Made by a program: the position numbers and the translations under genes. A stretch of DNA of 11,211 nt from Kangiella sp. (lineage in GTDB: Bacteria; Pseudomonadota; Gammaproteobacteria; Enterobacterales; Kangiellaceae), in assembly GCA_002733465.1 (NCBI GenBank), contig NVVT01000001.1, forward strand, positions 234,189 to 245,399, written 5' to 3'. Numbering within the stretch: the first letter of the stretch is position 1; the number at the start of each line of letters is the position of its first letter. Positions 1 through 7,089 of this stretch are shown piece after piece. The notes under the pieces were generated by a model. That model was not told the origin of the DNA and ran no database searches. It was given only the letters and a program-made list of their open reading frames with translations.

Positions 1-161
1 ATTTGTGAATTGGCTTCACTTGCTGCCTGATGAAGTTGGTTTAAGGTTTGACTAATTGCAAGTTCACAATCGGTACAATTATTATTTTTACTGTGGATCG
101 AGCTAGAAAAAATAGAAAGGAAAGTAAAAACTAAAGAAATAGAATAATAAGATTTATGCAC
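1..161 (-). CDS. Partial exported protein of unknown function with an early CxxC motif
   Basis: This is the first 53 codons of a gene that continues past the left edge. I chose the GTG at 161-159 because AAAGGA lies six bases upstream (minus strand, 173-168) and the frame stays open to the edge. The only nearby ATG (183-181) meets a stop after three codons. The N-terminus (HKSYYSISLVFTFLSIFSSS) has a short basic start, a hydrophobic core and small polar residues, so it looks like a Sec signal peptide or membrane anchor. A CTDC pair follows at residues 29-32, then a Gln/Ala/Asn-rich, probably helical stretch. The CxxC is not followed by His, so it is not a c-type haem motif; it could bind metal or form a disulfide. 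It lies 40 bp downstream of the cytochrome c gene on the same strand and may be co-transcribed. I do not recognise the family. Confidence 0.6.
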   Translation of the reverse strand, partial: MHKSYYSISLVFTFLSIFSSSIHSKNNNCTDCELAISQTLNQLHQAASEANSQ

Positions 162-201
162 TCTTATTCCTTTAGTTTTGCATAGCGATAAAAAACAATA
201 A

Positions 202-507
202 CTACTTCAAGCTTTCGTAAAAAGCAGCCAGATTTTCTATATCAGTATCGGTTAACGTTGCAACTTGAGCATTCATTGAAGGGTCGATACGGGTTTTGTT
301 TTTAAATGCTTTTAATTGTTTAACCGTATAAGCCGCATGTTGACCTTTTAGGTTAGGAAAAATTGAAATGGCACTAATTCCATTTACACCATGGCAAGCT
401 GCACAAACGCCAGCTTTAGCTTTGCCGGCAACCGCATCTCCGGCAGCAGATGTTAGTGTCGAAAAAGAAAGTGTAGCTAAAGCTACAAGAATTATTTTAA
501 TGTTCAT
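202..507 (-). CDS. Small periplasmic class I cytochrome c (c553 / half-c4 type)
   Basis: The gene encodes a 101-residue monohaem cytochrome c, expected to shuttle electrons in the periplasm. Residues 1-21 form a signal peptide (MNIKIILVALATLSFSTLTS then Ala-Ala, cleaved near 21-22). The haem site CAACH is at 35-39, with Cys35 and Cys38 for covalent attachment and His39 as proximal ligand. Met78 in the DPSMNAQV stretch is the likely sixth ligand, and the C-terminal helix ends in LAAFYESLK. The pattern 'GDAVAGKAKAGVCAACHGVNG' with 'FPNLKGQ' resembles one domain of the dihaem cytochrome c4 and the single-domain c553 family. The ATG is supported by AAGGA seven bases upstream. The gene follows gyrB after a 95-bp gap holding a strong inverted repeat, so it probably has its own control. 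The redox partner cannot be named from the window. Confidence 0.88.
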   Translation of the reverse strand: MNIKIILVALATLSFSTLTSAAGDAVAGKAKAGVCAACHGVNGISAISIFPNLKGQHAAYTVKQLKAFKNKTRIDPSMNAQVATLTDTDIENLAAFYESLK

Positions 508-530
508 TAGGTATTCCTTAAAGATATAAT

Positions 531-564
531 TGTTACTATATTAGGTTGTTCTAATATAGTAACA
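531..564. repeat. Perfect 14-bp inverted repeat between gyrB and the cytochrome c gene
   Basis: TGTTACTATATTAG (531-544) and CTAATATAGTAACA (551-564) are exact reverse complements around the six-base loop GTTGTT. The stem is AT-rich and is not followed by a clean T run on the minus strand (next bases ATTATATCTTT), so it is a weak fit to a classical intrinsic terminator. It ends 23 bp before the cytochrome start codon. It may be an operator for the cytochrome gene, a terminator for gyrB, or both. Confidence 0.75.
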
Positions 565-582
565 TAAATTTCTTATTGTTTT

Positions 583-592
583 CTAATATTAG
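583..592. repeat. 10-bp palindrome CTAATATTAG sharing the inverted-repeat half-site
   Basis: CTAATATTAG is a perfect palindrome just past the gyrB stop codon. Its half CTAATAT recurs as the inner end of both arms of the inverted repeat at 531-564, giving four copies of the half-site within 55 bp. That arrangement would suit cooperative binding of a dimeric regulator, but such AT-rich words also arise by chance. Confidence 0.4.
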
Positions 593-602
593 CTCGTTCT
601 TA

Positions 603-3050
603 CTAAACGTCAAGGTTGGCTACAGCTAACGCATTTTCCTCAATAAAAGCTCTTCTTGGCTCCACATCATCTCCCATTAATGTGGAAAACAGTTGATCGG
701 CCACAACGGCATCTTCAATGGTAACTTGTAGCATTCTTCTAGCGCTCGGATCCATCGTTGTTTCCCAAAGTTGATCTGGGTTCATTTCACCCAAACCTTT
801 ATAACGTTGGATAGCGATACCACGTTTAGATTGATGCATTAACCAATCAAGAGCCTCTTTGAAACTTGCAACTTCTTGCTTTCTTGCACCTCTTTGTATG
901 TAAGCACCCACTTCCATTAAATCATTAGTCTTTTCGCCAAGCTTGACCATTTTGTTATATTCACCGGAAGCAAAAAATGATTTATCTAAAATATATTCGC
1001 TTTCCGAACCATGATAGATCACTTTAATTTTAGGGTAATAACGGTTTCTTTCTTCATCTTTAGTAATTGTTATTTCAAATTTTGTCGCGCCAGTTTTATC
1101 ATCAACGGATAGTTTTTTTGTTAATTCGTTAGCCCAAGACGTTACTAAATCTTCATTACTTAAACTTTCAACTTCTAGTCTATTTAATTCTATAACACCA
1201 TTTAAAATCATTGAATCAAACAGTTGAGATAAACGACTAATATCATCTTGAACCTCTCTATAATCAACCACCAACTTTTCTAAAGCTTCTCCAGATAAAG
1301 CCGGTGCTTCAGCGTTAACGTGTAGTGAGGCTTCGTCAAGAGCCATGCTTGTTAGATATTCTTCTAAACTTGAATCATCTTTAACGTAGGTTTCTTGCTT
1401 ACCCTTTTTCACTTTATATAGTGGCGGTTGGGCAATATAAATATAACCTTTTTCTACTAGCTCTAACATTTGACGATAAAAGAATGTTAATAGTAATGTA
1501 CGTATGTGTGCACCATCCACATCCGCATCAGTCATAATAATAATTCGGTGATAACGCGTTTTTTCAACATCAAACTCATCTCGACCTATTCCACAACCTA
1601 ATGCGGTAATTAACGTTCCCACTTCTTGAGAGGATAACATCTTATCAAATCGTGCTTTTTCAACATTTAGGATTTTACCTTTTAGGGGTAATATAGCTTG
1701 GTTCTTTCTATTACGGCCCTGCTTAGCCGATCCGCCAGCAGAGTCCCCTTCCACAATATACAATTCAGATTGAGCTGGATCTTTTTCTTGGCAATCAGCT
1801 AACTTTCCGGGAAGACCTGCTATATCTAATGCGCCTTTACGCCTTGTCATATCTCTAGCTTTTCTGGCAGCTTCTCTAGCTCTAGCTGCATCTAACATTT
1901 TTCCTACAATAATTTTTGCTTCCTGAGGGTTTTCTAACAAATAATCCGTTAGCTGTGCACCCATAGCTTGCTCTACAGCGCTCTTCACTTCGGAAGATAC
2001 TAACTTTTCTTTTGTTTGAGAAGAAAACTTTGGATCGGGCACTTTAACTGAAATAACTGCCGTTAACCCTTCTCTCGCATCATCACCTGTTGTTTGTGTT
2101 TTTCCTTTAGACTTACCTGCTTCTTTTTCCATGTAGGTGTTCAGCGTACGAGTTAACCCCCCTCTAAAACCAGCTAAGTGAGTACCGCCATCCCTTTGAG
2201 GTATATTATTAGTAAAACAGAAAATGTTTTCTTGAAATGAATCATTCCATTGCATCGCCACTTCTACAACGATTCCATCGTTTACTTCAACGCTAAAATG
2301 AAACATTTTTTTGTTAATCGGTGTTTTTGCTCTACTCAAGTAATCTACAAAAGCTTGTATACCACCATCATATTGAAAATGATCTTCTTTACCTGTTCGT
2401 TCATCTTTTAGCTTAATACTTACACCAGAATTTAAAAAAGAAAGCTCTCTTAAACGTTTTGCTAAAATATCGTAATGAAAATCAATATTGGTGAAAATCG
2501 TCGGGCTTGGGTGAAAACGTAATTCAGTACCTGTTTTATCTGTATCGCCAATAGCCACTAGTGGCGCTTGTGGTTCGCCTAATTTGTAATGTTGTTCATA
2601 AACATGGCCTTCTCTACGGATGGTAATAGTTAAATCATCAGACAAAGCGTTAACAACCGAAATACCAACACCATGTAATCCGCCTGATACTTTATATGAG
2701 TTATCATCAAACTTACCACCCGCATGTAAAACAGTCATAATAACTTCTGCTGCCGAAATACCTTCTTCTTCATGGATCCCAACAGGTATTCCTCTACCGT
2801 CATCACTTACTGAAATAGAGTTATCCGTATGGATTATCACGTTAATATCTTTGCAATGGCCCGCTAAAGCTTCATCAATTGAATTATCAACAACTTCGAA
2901 AACCATATGATGTAAGCCTGTTCCATCATCGGTATCACCAATATACATACCAGGTCGTTTTCTTACAGCATCAAGTCCTTTTAAAACTTTTATACTTGAA
3001 GAATCATATACATTTGATACTTCAGTTTCTTGTTCGTTGTTTTCAGACAT
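603..3050 (-). CDS. gyrB: DNA gyrase subunit B
   Basis: This 815-residue protein is the ATPase subunit of DNA gyrase, which with GyrA introduces negative supercoils. Order: GHKL ATPase domain (about 15-230) with the Glu52/Asn56 motif FEVVDN, DDGRGIP at 83-89 and the GGLHGVG lid at 123-129; transducer domain (about 230-400); TOPRIM domain with EGDSAGG at 434-440 and the metal-binding DADVD at 508-512; a long insert at about 560-735 typical of proteobacterial GyrB; and a C-terminal tail with QRYKGLGEMNP (748-758). It is close to E. coli GyrB (804 residues), with a ten-residue N-terminal extension. The positions equivalent to E. coli Asp426 and Lys447 are Asp436 and Lys457, both in the quinolone-sensitive state. 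The ATG has AAGGA about 12 bases upstream. It is 50 bp after recF and is the fourth gene of dnaA-dnaN-recF-gyrB. Confidence 0.99.
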   Translation of the reverse strand: MSENNEQETEVSNVYDSSSIKVLKGLDAVRKRPGMYIGDTDDGTGLHHMVFEVVDNSIDEALAGHCKDINVIIHTDNSISVSDDGRGIPVGIHEEEGISAAEVIMTVLHAGGKFDDNSYKVSGGLHGVGISVVNALSDDLTITIRREGHVYEQHYKLGEPQAPLVAIGDTDKTGTELRFHPSPTIFTNIDFHYDILAKRLRELSFLNSGVSIKLKDERTGKEDHFQYDGGIQAFVDYLSRAKTPINKKMFHFSVEVNDGIVVEVAMQWNDSFQENIFCFTNNIPQRDGGTHLAGFRGGLTRTLNTYMEKEAGKSKGKTQTTGDDAREGLTAVISVKVPDPKFSSQTKEKLVSSEVKSAVEQAMGAQLTDYLLENPQEAKIIVGKMLDAARAREAARKARDMTRRKGALDIAGLPGKLADCQEKDPAQSELYIVEGDSAGGSAKQGRNRKNQAILPLKGKILNVEKARFDKMLSSQEVGTLITALGCGIGRDEFDVEKTRYHRIIIMTDADVDGAHIRTLLLTFFYRQMLELVEKGYIYIAQPPLYKVKKGKQETYVKDDSSLEEYLTSMALDEASLHVNAEAPALSGEALEKLVVDYREVQDDISRLSQLFDSMILNGVIELNRLEVESLSNEDLVTSWANELTKKLSVDDKTGATKFEITITKDEERNRYYPKIKVIYHGSESEYILDKSFFASGEYNKMVKLGEKTNDLMEVGAYIQRGARKQEVASFKEALDWLMHQSKRGIAIQRYKGLGEMNPDQLWETTMDPSARRMLQVTIEDAVVADQLFSTLMGDDVEPRRAFIEENALAVANLDV

Positions 3051-3100
3051 CTAGTTATATATTCCTTTTTAAAAGCCAAAATCTAATTAACTGTTTAATT

Positions 3101-4213
3101 TTAAGTTGGAAGGGTAACTTCACTTATTACACCATGTTTCACGTGAAACATCTTAACGTTATTATACTCTTTTATAAGCGGTTTGAGCACCAAAGAATCG
3201 AGACAAGATATAAAAACCTGCACGTTTTTTTGATCTTTCAACGCCAATACTAACTGTAATTGATTGACACTATCTAATTCAGATGAAAAATCATCTATAA
3301 TAAACAGACTATCTTTACCTGATAATTTTTTCAATAAAGTGGTTTGGGACAAATAAAGAGCATTGATAAGCATTTTCTTTTGGCCACGAGACAACACATC
3401 TTTAACATCTCTACCGCCAATTTTTAACTTAACATCCGCTTTATGTGGACCAAAGGATGTTGAACCCCGACTAACATCAAGATAAAGACTCTCATGTAGT
3501 TTATCTACTAAATTAGTTTTACCATTTCCCGAGTGATATTCAACGCTAATTACACCTTCTAGACATAAATCCATTCCATCCAATACGATACGAAGCTCAT
3601 CCAACAGTTGGGATAACAAATTCTTTCTCTTAGAATTAATGACATCGGCTAATTCTACAAACTTAAGGTTCCAAGAGTTGAGTAAGAAATCATCCAAGTG
3701 AGACTTAGTACCATTCAAAGCTCGTAGAAAAGAGTTCCTTTGCTTGAGCACCTTATTGAAAGATTGCCAATCTGATTTATAACTATGTTCCACGTGAAAC
3801 AATAGCCAATCTAAATGCTTTCTCCTTTGCCCTGGCCCCGAATCGATTAAATGGTAAGATTCAGGACTTAAAGTTTGTACCGGAAATATCGATGCCATTT
3901 TTGATAACGCGTTTAGGTTATTACCGTTTAATCTTATCTTCCTAGAACTCTTAGTATGACCGTATGAAACGCCTATCTTTGTAGAATCGTCGAATTGAGC
4001 GAAGAGTGAAATCTCTTTTTGATTGTGCGAAATAATTTGGTTATTCTTAGTCGTCCTAAAAGAACGACCCGACACCAATAGACCGATGCCTTCAAGCAAA
4101 CTACTCTTCCCTGCAGCGTTATTACCTTCTATTATATTTAATTCCGAAGACAAGCTAATTTGTACTTTGGACAAATTTCTAAGACCTGTCGCGACAAAAT
4201 TAGATAAATACAT
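3101..4213 (-). CDS. recF: DNA replication/repair protein RecF
   Basis: RecF is an SMC-like ATPase that, with RecO and RecR, loads RecA at single-strand gaps and stalled forks. Numbered from the ATG at 4213, the 370-residue protein has Walker A at 30-38 (GNNAAGKSS), an ABC-type signature LSRGQKK at 274-280 and Walker B LFIIDD with Asp307/Asp308, followed by FSSELD. An in-frame TTG at 4231 would add six residues. I prefer the ATG because it places the conserved Arg-Asn (12-13) and the P-loop (30) exactly where they fall in E. coli RecF. Neither start has a clear ribosome binding site, which suggests translation coupled to dnaN, 31 bp upstream. Two parS sites lie inside the frame and encode LFHVEH (138-143) and MFHVKH (355-360). 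The sequence is more divergent from E. coli than its neighbours, which is usual for RecF. Confidence 0.96.
   Translation of the reverse strand: MYLSNFVATGLRNLSKVQISLSSELNIIEGNNAAGKSSLLEGIGLLVSGRSFRTTKNNQIISHNQKEISLFAQFDDSTKIGVSYGHTKSSRKIRLNGNNLNALSKMASIFPVQTLSPESYHLIDSGPGQRRKHLDWLLFHVEHSYKSDWQSFNKVLKQRNSFLRALNGTKSHLDDFLLNSWNLKFVELADVINSKRKNLLSQLLDELRIVLDGMDLCLEGVISVEYHSGNGKTNLVDKLHESLYLDVSRGSTSFGPHKADVKLKIGGRDVKDVLSRGQKKMLINALYLSQTTLLKKLSGKDSLFIIDDFSSELDSVNQLQLVLALKDQKNVQVFISCLDSLVLKPLIKEYNNVKMFHVKHGVISEVTLPT
3135..3150. other. parS: parS centromere-like site (ParB binding), distal recF copy
   Basis: TGTTTCACGTGAAACA is a perfect 16-bp palindrome and matches the conserved bacterial parS consensus (TGTTNCACGTGAAACA), the nucleation site for the CTP-dependent clamp ParB. 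It lies in the last 20 codons of recF, where it specifies MFHVKH, about 3.9 kb from the origin's main DnaA box. No parA or parB gene is in the window; in related genomes they usually lie beyond mnmE, mnmG and rsmG. Confidence 0.93.
3786..3801. other. parS: parS centromere-like site (ParB binding), mid-recF copy
   Basis: TGTTCCACGTGAAACA is identical to the classical Bacillus subtilis parS sequence and differs from the second site in the window by one base. It lies inside recF and encodes LFHVEH (residues 138-143). It is 636 bp from the other copy and about 3.3 kb from the main DnaA box, which suits a centromere cluster next to the origin. Confidence 0.93.
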
Positions 4214-4244
4214 GGTTAGAATACGCGCCAATAAAAATCGATAA

Positions 4245-5351
4245 TTAAAGTCTCATAGGCATAACGACATAGGCGCTATCGGCATCTTCAGACGCTTCAA
4301 TAAGTACGCTGCTATTAGAATCCCCTAGACAAAATTTCACTTTATCGCTTTTGATAGCATTAACAGCATCCAATAAATAGCTTACATTAAAACCAATTTC
4401 CATTTCCTTATCGTTATACTCAACATCTAACTCAATTTCGGCTTCTTCTTGTTCAGGATTATTAGCATTAATGGTCAATTTGTTTTCTGATAAAGTTAAT
4501 CTAACGCCTCTAAACTTATCGTTACAAAGAATAGAAGCTCGAGAAAATGCTTCCTTAATCGATTCTTTTTCGCACAAAAGTATTCGTTCTGCATTTTTAG
4601 GTAGAACTTTACCATAATCAGGAAAGCGCCCATCAACCAATTTGGAGGTAAATACAAACTGACCGATGGTAATTCGAATGTGATTGCTATTAAGAGAAAC
4701 TGTTGCTTCTTCATCGATGCTAGAAAGTAACTTGCCAGCCTCTAACACTCCCTTACGAGGTATAATAACTTGAACTAGATCATCACAAACCTTAGCGTTA
4801 AGAGTTAGTCTAGAGAGCGCTAATCGATGCCCATCAGTTGCAACAGTAAGAAGCTTATCTTGATCTAACTCTATTAACATTCCGTTTAAATAATAACGGA
4901 CATCTTGTTGCGCCATTGCGAATTGTGTCTTATCAATTGTACGTTTAAAATCACTACTGGATATAACGAACTCTGTGGAAAACAGAGAGTCTTCTATATT
5001 GGGGAATTCCTGAGCAGAAATTGTTGATAGCGTAAACTTACTTCTACCGCATTTAACGATTAATTTACTATCAAGCAACTCAATATTTATGACACCATCT
5101 ACTGGTAAACTTCTACAAATATCCACTAGTTTCCGGGCGGGTACGGTAATATCGCCATCCAAAGAATCATTTTCCAAATTAATATTAACTGACATTTCAA
5201 TTTCTAAATCAGTTGCGGTGATACTTAACAAACCCTTTTCTATTTTGATTAAAAGATTTGCCAACACAGGCAACGTTTGCCTTTTTTCGACAGCTCCAGA
5301 TATTAACTGTAGAGGGCCAACAAGCTTTGATTGTATGATTGTAAATTTCAT
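4245..5351 (-). CDS. dnaN: DNA polymerase III beta sliding clamp
   Basis: The 368-residue protein forms the ring-shaped dimeric clamp that tethers DNA polymerase III and other DNA enzymes to DNA. It has the full length of the family (E. coli 366) and fits three clamp-fold domains, roughly 1-120, 125-245 and 246-368. Landmarks are MKFTI at the N-terminus, the KRQTLPVLANLLI stretch (23-35), ATDGHRLALSR in domain II and the C-terminal VMPMRL, which contributes to the hydrophobic pocket that binds partner proteins. The ATG is supported by AAAGG nine bases upstream (minus strand, 5365-5361). It starts 42 bp after dnaA, and recF follows about 31 bp after its stop. The product is probably made from the dnaA transcript. 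I see nothing abnormal. Confidence 0.99.
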   Translation of the reverse strand: MKFTIIQSKLVGPLQLISGAVEKRQTLPVLANLLIKIEKGLLSITATDLEIEMSVNINLENDSLDGDITVPARKLVDICRSLPVDGVINIELLDSKLIVKCGRSKFTLSTISAQEFPNIEDSLFSTEFVISSSDFKRTIDKTQFAMAQQDVRYYLNGMLIELDQDKLLTVATDGHRLALSRLTLNAKVCDDLVQVIIPRKGVLEAGKLLSSIDEEATVSLNSNHIRITIGQFVFTSKLVDGRFPDYGKVLPKNAERILLCEKESIKEAFSRASILCNDKFRGVRLTLSENKLTINANNPEQEEAEIELDVEYNDKEMEIGFNVSYLLDAVNAIKSDKVKFCLGDSNSSVLIEASEDADSAYVVMPMRL

Positions 5352-5393
5352 CTGAGTCTACCTTTGCAATAATTAGATTTAATTGGGCTAGAT

Positions 5394-6728
5394 CTAACTG
5401 GACAATATTCGTAACAAATTAGTGTAATCTTCTTTTATATCTGGAAGTGTCTCTTTAAGCTCTTTAATTTTTCTACAAGCATGTAATACTGTGGTGTGAT
5501 CTTTACCACCAAAAGACTCTCCTATTTCAGGTAAACTTCTGTTCGTTAACTCTTTAGCTAAACTCATAGCGACTTGCCTCGGTCTAGCGATTGAACGAGT
5601 ACGTCTTTTCGACAAAAGATCCGATACTTTAATTTTGTAATATTCTGAAACTGTTTTCTGAATATTTTCAATACGAACTTGTTTATCTTGCGCCGCCAGC
5701 AAATCTTTTAAAGCTTCTTTTACAAATTCTACGGTTATTTCTTTACCTGTAAATTGAGCTGTCGCAATAACCCTCTTTAAAGCACCTTCTAATTCCCTGA
5801 CGTTAGAGCGAATTTTTTTAGCAATAAAAAAAGCGACATCATTATGAAGCTTAATTTTAGATTTTTCTGCCTTAGACTTTAAAATCGCTACTCTTGTTTC
5901 TAATTCCGGTGGCTCAATAAAAACAGTTAATCCCCAGCCCATTCTAGATTTTAAACGTTCTTCAACACCATCAATTTCCTTTGGATAACGATCGCATGTT
6001 AATATAACTTGTTGATTTCCTTCAAGTAATGCGTTAAAGGTGTGAAAAAACTCTTCTTGCGACCGTTCCTTGTTAGCAAAAAATTGAATATCGTCAATTA
6101 AAAGAGCATCCACGGAGCGGTAGAACTTTTTAAATTTATCAATCGTATTAGTTTGTAAAGCCTTGACCATATCTGCTACAAATCTTTCAGAATGCAAATA
6201 TATAACCTTGCCATTTGGTTTTTCCTTGAGAATCTGATTGCCGATAGCATGCATTAAATGTGTTTTGCCTAAACCGACTCCTCCATAGATAAAAAGAGGA
6301 TTGTAAGCTGTACCTGGGTTAATAGAAACTTGCTCTGCTGCTGCCATCGCTAACTGATTGCTTTTACCTTGTACGAAAGTATCAAAATTAAAACCTTGAT
6401 TCAAATTACTCTTTCCAACATTGGCTTTTGGTAATAACCTCGGTTTGGAAAATCGACTATAATCCTTGGAGCGATCGGTTGTTTGTAAATGTATACTTTT
6501 ACGATCCGTAATATCTAGTGATATCCTTACCTGACCGTCAATATTATGCTTTAAAACCAGTTGTATTTTTTCCAAATATTTTTCTTTTACCCAATCTAAA
6601 ACAAAACGGTTTGGCGCGATAATATGAAGATGATTATCTTTGATTGACGCTTTTAATGGACGGATCCATGTACTAAACTCTGTCGGAGGTAATTCATCTT
6701 GTAAATATTTTTGGCACAAATTCCACAT
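5394..6728 (-). CDS. dnaA: Chromosomal replication initiator DnaA
   Basis: DnaA binds the DnaA boxes of the origin, oligomerises with ATP and opens the duplex. Domains of this 444-residue protein: domain I (1-about 85) with the DELPPTEFSTWIRPL helix that contacts helicase and DiaA-like partners; a short linker domain II (about 86-112); AAA+ domain III with Walker A GGVGLGKTH (149-157) and Walker B LLIDDIQF (209-216, Asp212/Asp213); and DNA-binding domain IV with the signature GGKDHTTVLHACRKI (407-421). It is 23 residues shorter than E. coli DnaA, mostly in the linker. The ATG lies directly before the Trp equivalent to E. coli Trp6. An in-frame stop four codons upstream, with no start codon in between, rules out extension. 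The upstream sequence lacks a clear ribosome binding site. It heads dnaA-dnaN-recF-gyrB, next to the origin, with a DnaA-box-like site about 80 bp upstream that suggests autoregulation. Confidence 0.99.
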   Translation of the reverse strand: MWNLCQKYLQDELPPTEFSTWIRPLKASIKDNHLHIIAPNRFVLDWVKEKYLEKIQLVLKHNIDGQVRISLDITDRKSIHLQTTDRSKDYSRFSKPRLLPKANVGKSNLNQGFNFDTFVQGKSNQLAMAAAEQVSINPGTAYNPLFIYGGVGLGKTHLMHAIGNQILKEKPNGKVIYLHSERFVADMVKALQTNTIDKFKKFYRSVDALLIDDIQFFANKERSQEEFFHTFNALLEGNQQVILTCDRYPKEIDGVEERLKSRMGWGLTVFIEPPELETRVAILKSKAEKSKIKLHNDVAFFIAKKIRSNVRELEGALKRVIATAQFTGKEITVEFVKEALKDLLAAQDKQVRIENIQKTVSEYYKIKVSDLLSKRRTRSIARPRQVAMSLAKELTNRSLPEIGESFGGKDHTTVLHACRKIKELKETLPDIKEDYTNLLRILSS

Positions 6729-6754
6729 ACAGTTAAGTTATTAACGATCCGTTG

Positions 6755-6818
6755 ATTATAATTATTGATTTTGTGTAAAGATTGACGAGTTTATATTGAA
6801 ATCACTTATTGATCCACA
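6755..6818 (-). promoter_or_regulatory. Candidate dnaA promoter region with overlapping DnaA box
   Basis: Reading the minus strand, a perfect TATAAT lies at 6760-6755, about 27 bp before the dnaA start, but no good -35 sits at 16-18 bp. A second -10-like TATAAA is at 6795-6790; its -35 position would overlap the DnaA-like box TGTGGATCA (6818-6810). Either way DnaA binding could repress its own gene, as in E. coli. The exact promoter is not resolved. Confidence 0.35.
6810..6818 (+). promoter_or_regulatory. DnaA box, one mismatch (TGATCCACA)
   Basis: TGATCCACA matches TTATCCACA at eight of nine positions and overlaps a GATC site at 6811-6814. It is the nearest box to dnaA and may serve autoregulation as well as origin function. 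Confidence 0.55.
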
Positions 6819-7034
6819 GCTTAATTGAAAACTAACGAAAATAATTGAAAATTATACAATTTTTGTTGATTTGATAATTATAATTTAACTTAGATAAAAT
6901 GAATTAAAAATAATGATAAACATGTATAAAACAGTTAATAATTACATAAAGACTGAAAAAGGCAAATTAATACAAGTTTACTAATGATTTAAACAATACT
7001 AATTCATCATTTAAACAAAGGTTTGTAAACAGCT

Positions 7035-7047
7035 TAAGTGATTGAAT
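7035..7047 (-). promoter_or_regulatory. IHF-like site next to the main DnaA box
   Basis: On the minus strand, ATTCAATCACTTA matches the IHF consensus WATCAANNNNTTR at twelve of thirteen positions. It is 18 bp from the DnaA box at 7066-7074, on the side away from the unwinding element, which parallels the R1-IHF order of E. coli oriC. The consensus is short and AT-rich, so chance matches are possible. Confidence 0.45.
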
Positions 7048-7061
7048 TTAAATATTTAAAT
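7046..7061. repeat. 16-bp perfect AT palindrome ATTTAAATATTTAAAT
   Basis: The word is its own reverse complement and lies between the IHF-like site and the main DnaA box, four bases before the latter. It may be a flexible or easily melted segment. No known protein site was recognised. Confidence 0.6.
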
Positions 7062-7065
7062 CCAC

Positions 7066-7074
7066 TTATACACA
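7066..7074 (+). promoter_or_regulatory. High-affinity DnaA box (TTATACACA), R1 equivalent
   Basis: TTATACACA is an exact match to TTATNCACA. It is followed by a 15-base spacer with two GATC sites and the word GCGATC, then TAA repeats. E. coli R1 (bottom strand) is followed in the same way by a 14-base spacer ending GCGATCC and then TAATAA, so I take this as the anchoring box for unwinding. Confidence 0.88.
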
Positions 7075-7089
7075 GATCATGGCGATCAC

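Noticed and set aside
531..592. Resemblance of CTAATATTAG and the nearby stem-loop to the TAATATTAC nick site of rolling-circle replicons
   Set aside because: The nonanucleotide does not match at its last base, it is outside the loop of the hairpin, and no Rep-type gene is present.
2620..2910. A 96-codon open frame on the plus strand inside gyrB
   Set aside because: It is fully antisense to the conserved ATPase domain of gyrB and shows no protein-family pattern.
2879..3253. A 124-codon open frame on the plus strand opposite gyrB and recF
   Set aside because: It overlaps two strongly supported genes on the other strand, crosses their intergenic gap, has no recognisable domain and contains MFHVKH only because the parS site is a palindrome.
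4496..5355. Short open frames overlapping dnaN on both strands
   Set aside because: They are out of frame or antisense with respect to an intact, full-length clamp gene and lack ribosome sites and family motifs.
5373..5397. Inverted repeat TTAGAT/ATCTAA around the dnaA stop codon
   Set aside because: The arms are short, AT-rich and far apart; dnaA and dnaN are expected to be co-transcribed, so a terminator here is unlikely.
6771..6779. TTGTGTAAA and TTATACAAT (6852-6860) as extra DnaA boxes
   Set aside because: Each has at least two mismatches to the consensus, which is expected by chance in such AT-rich sequence.
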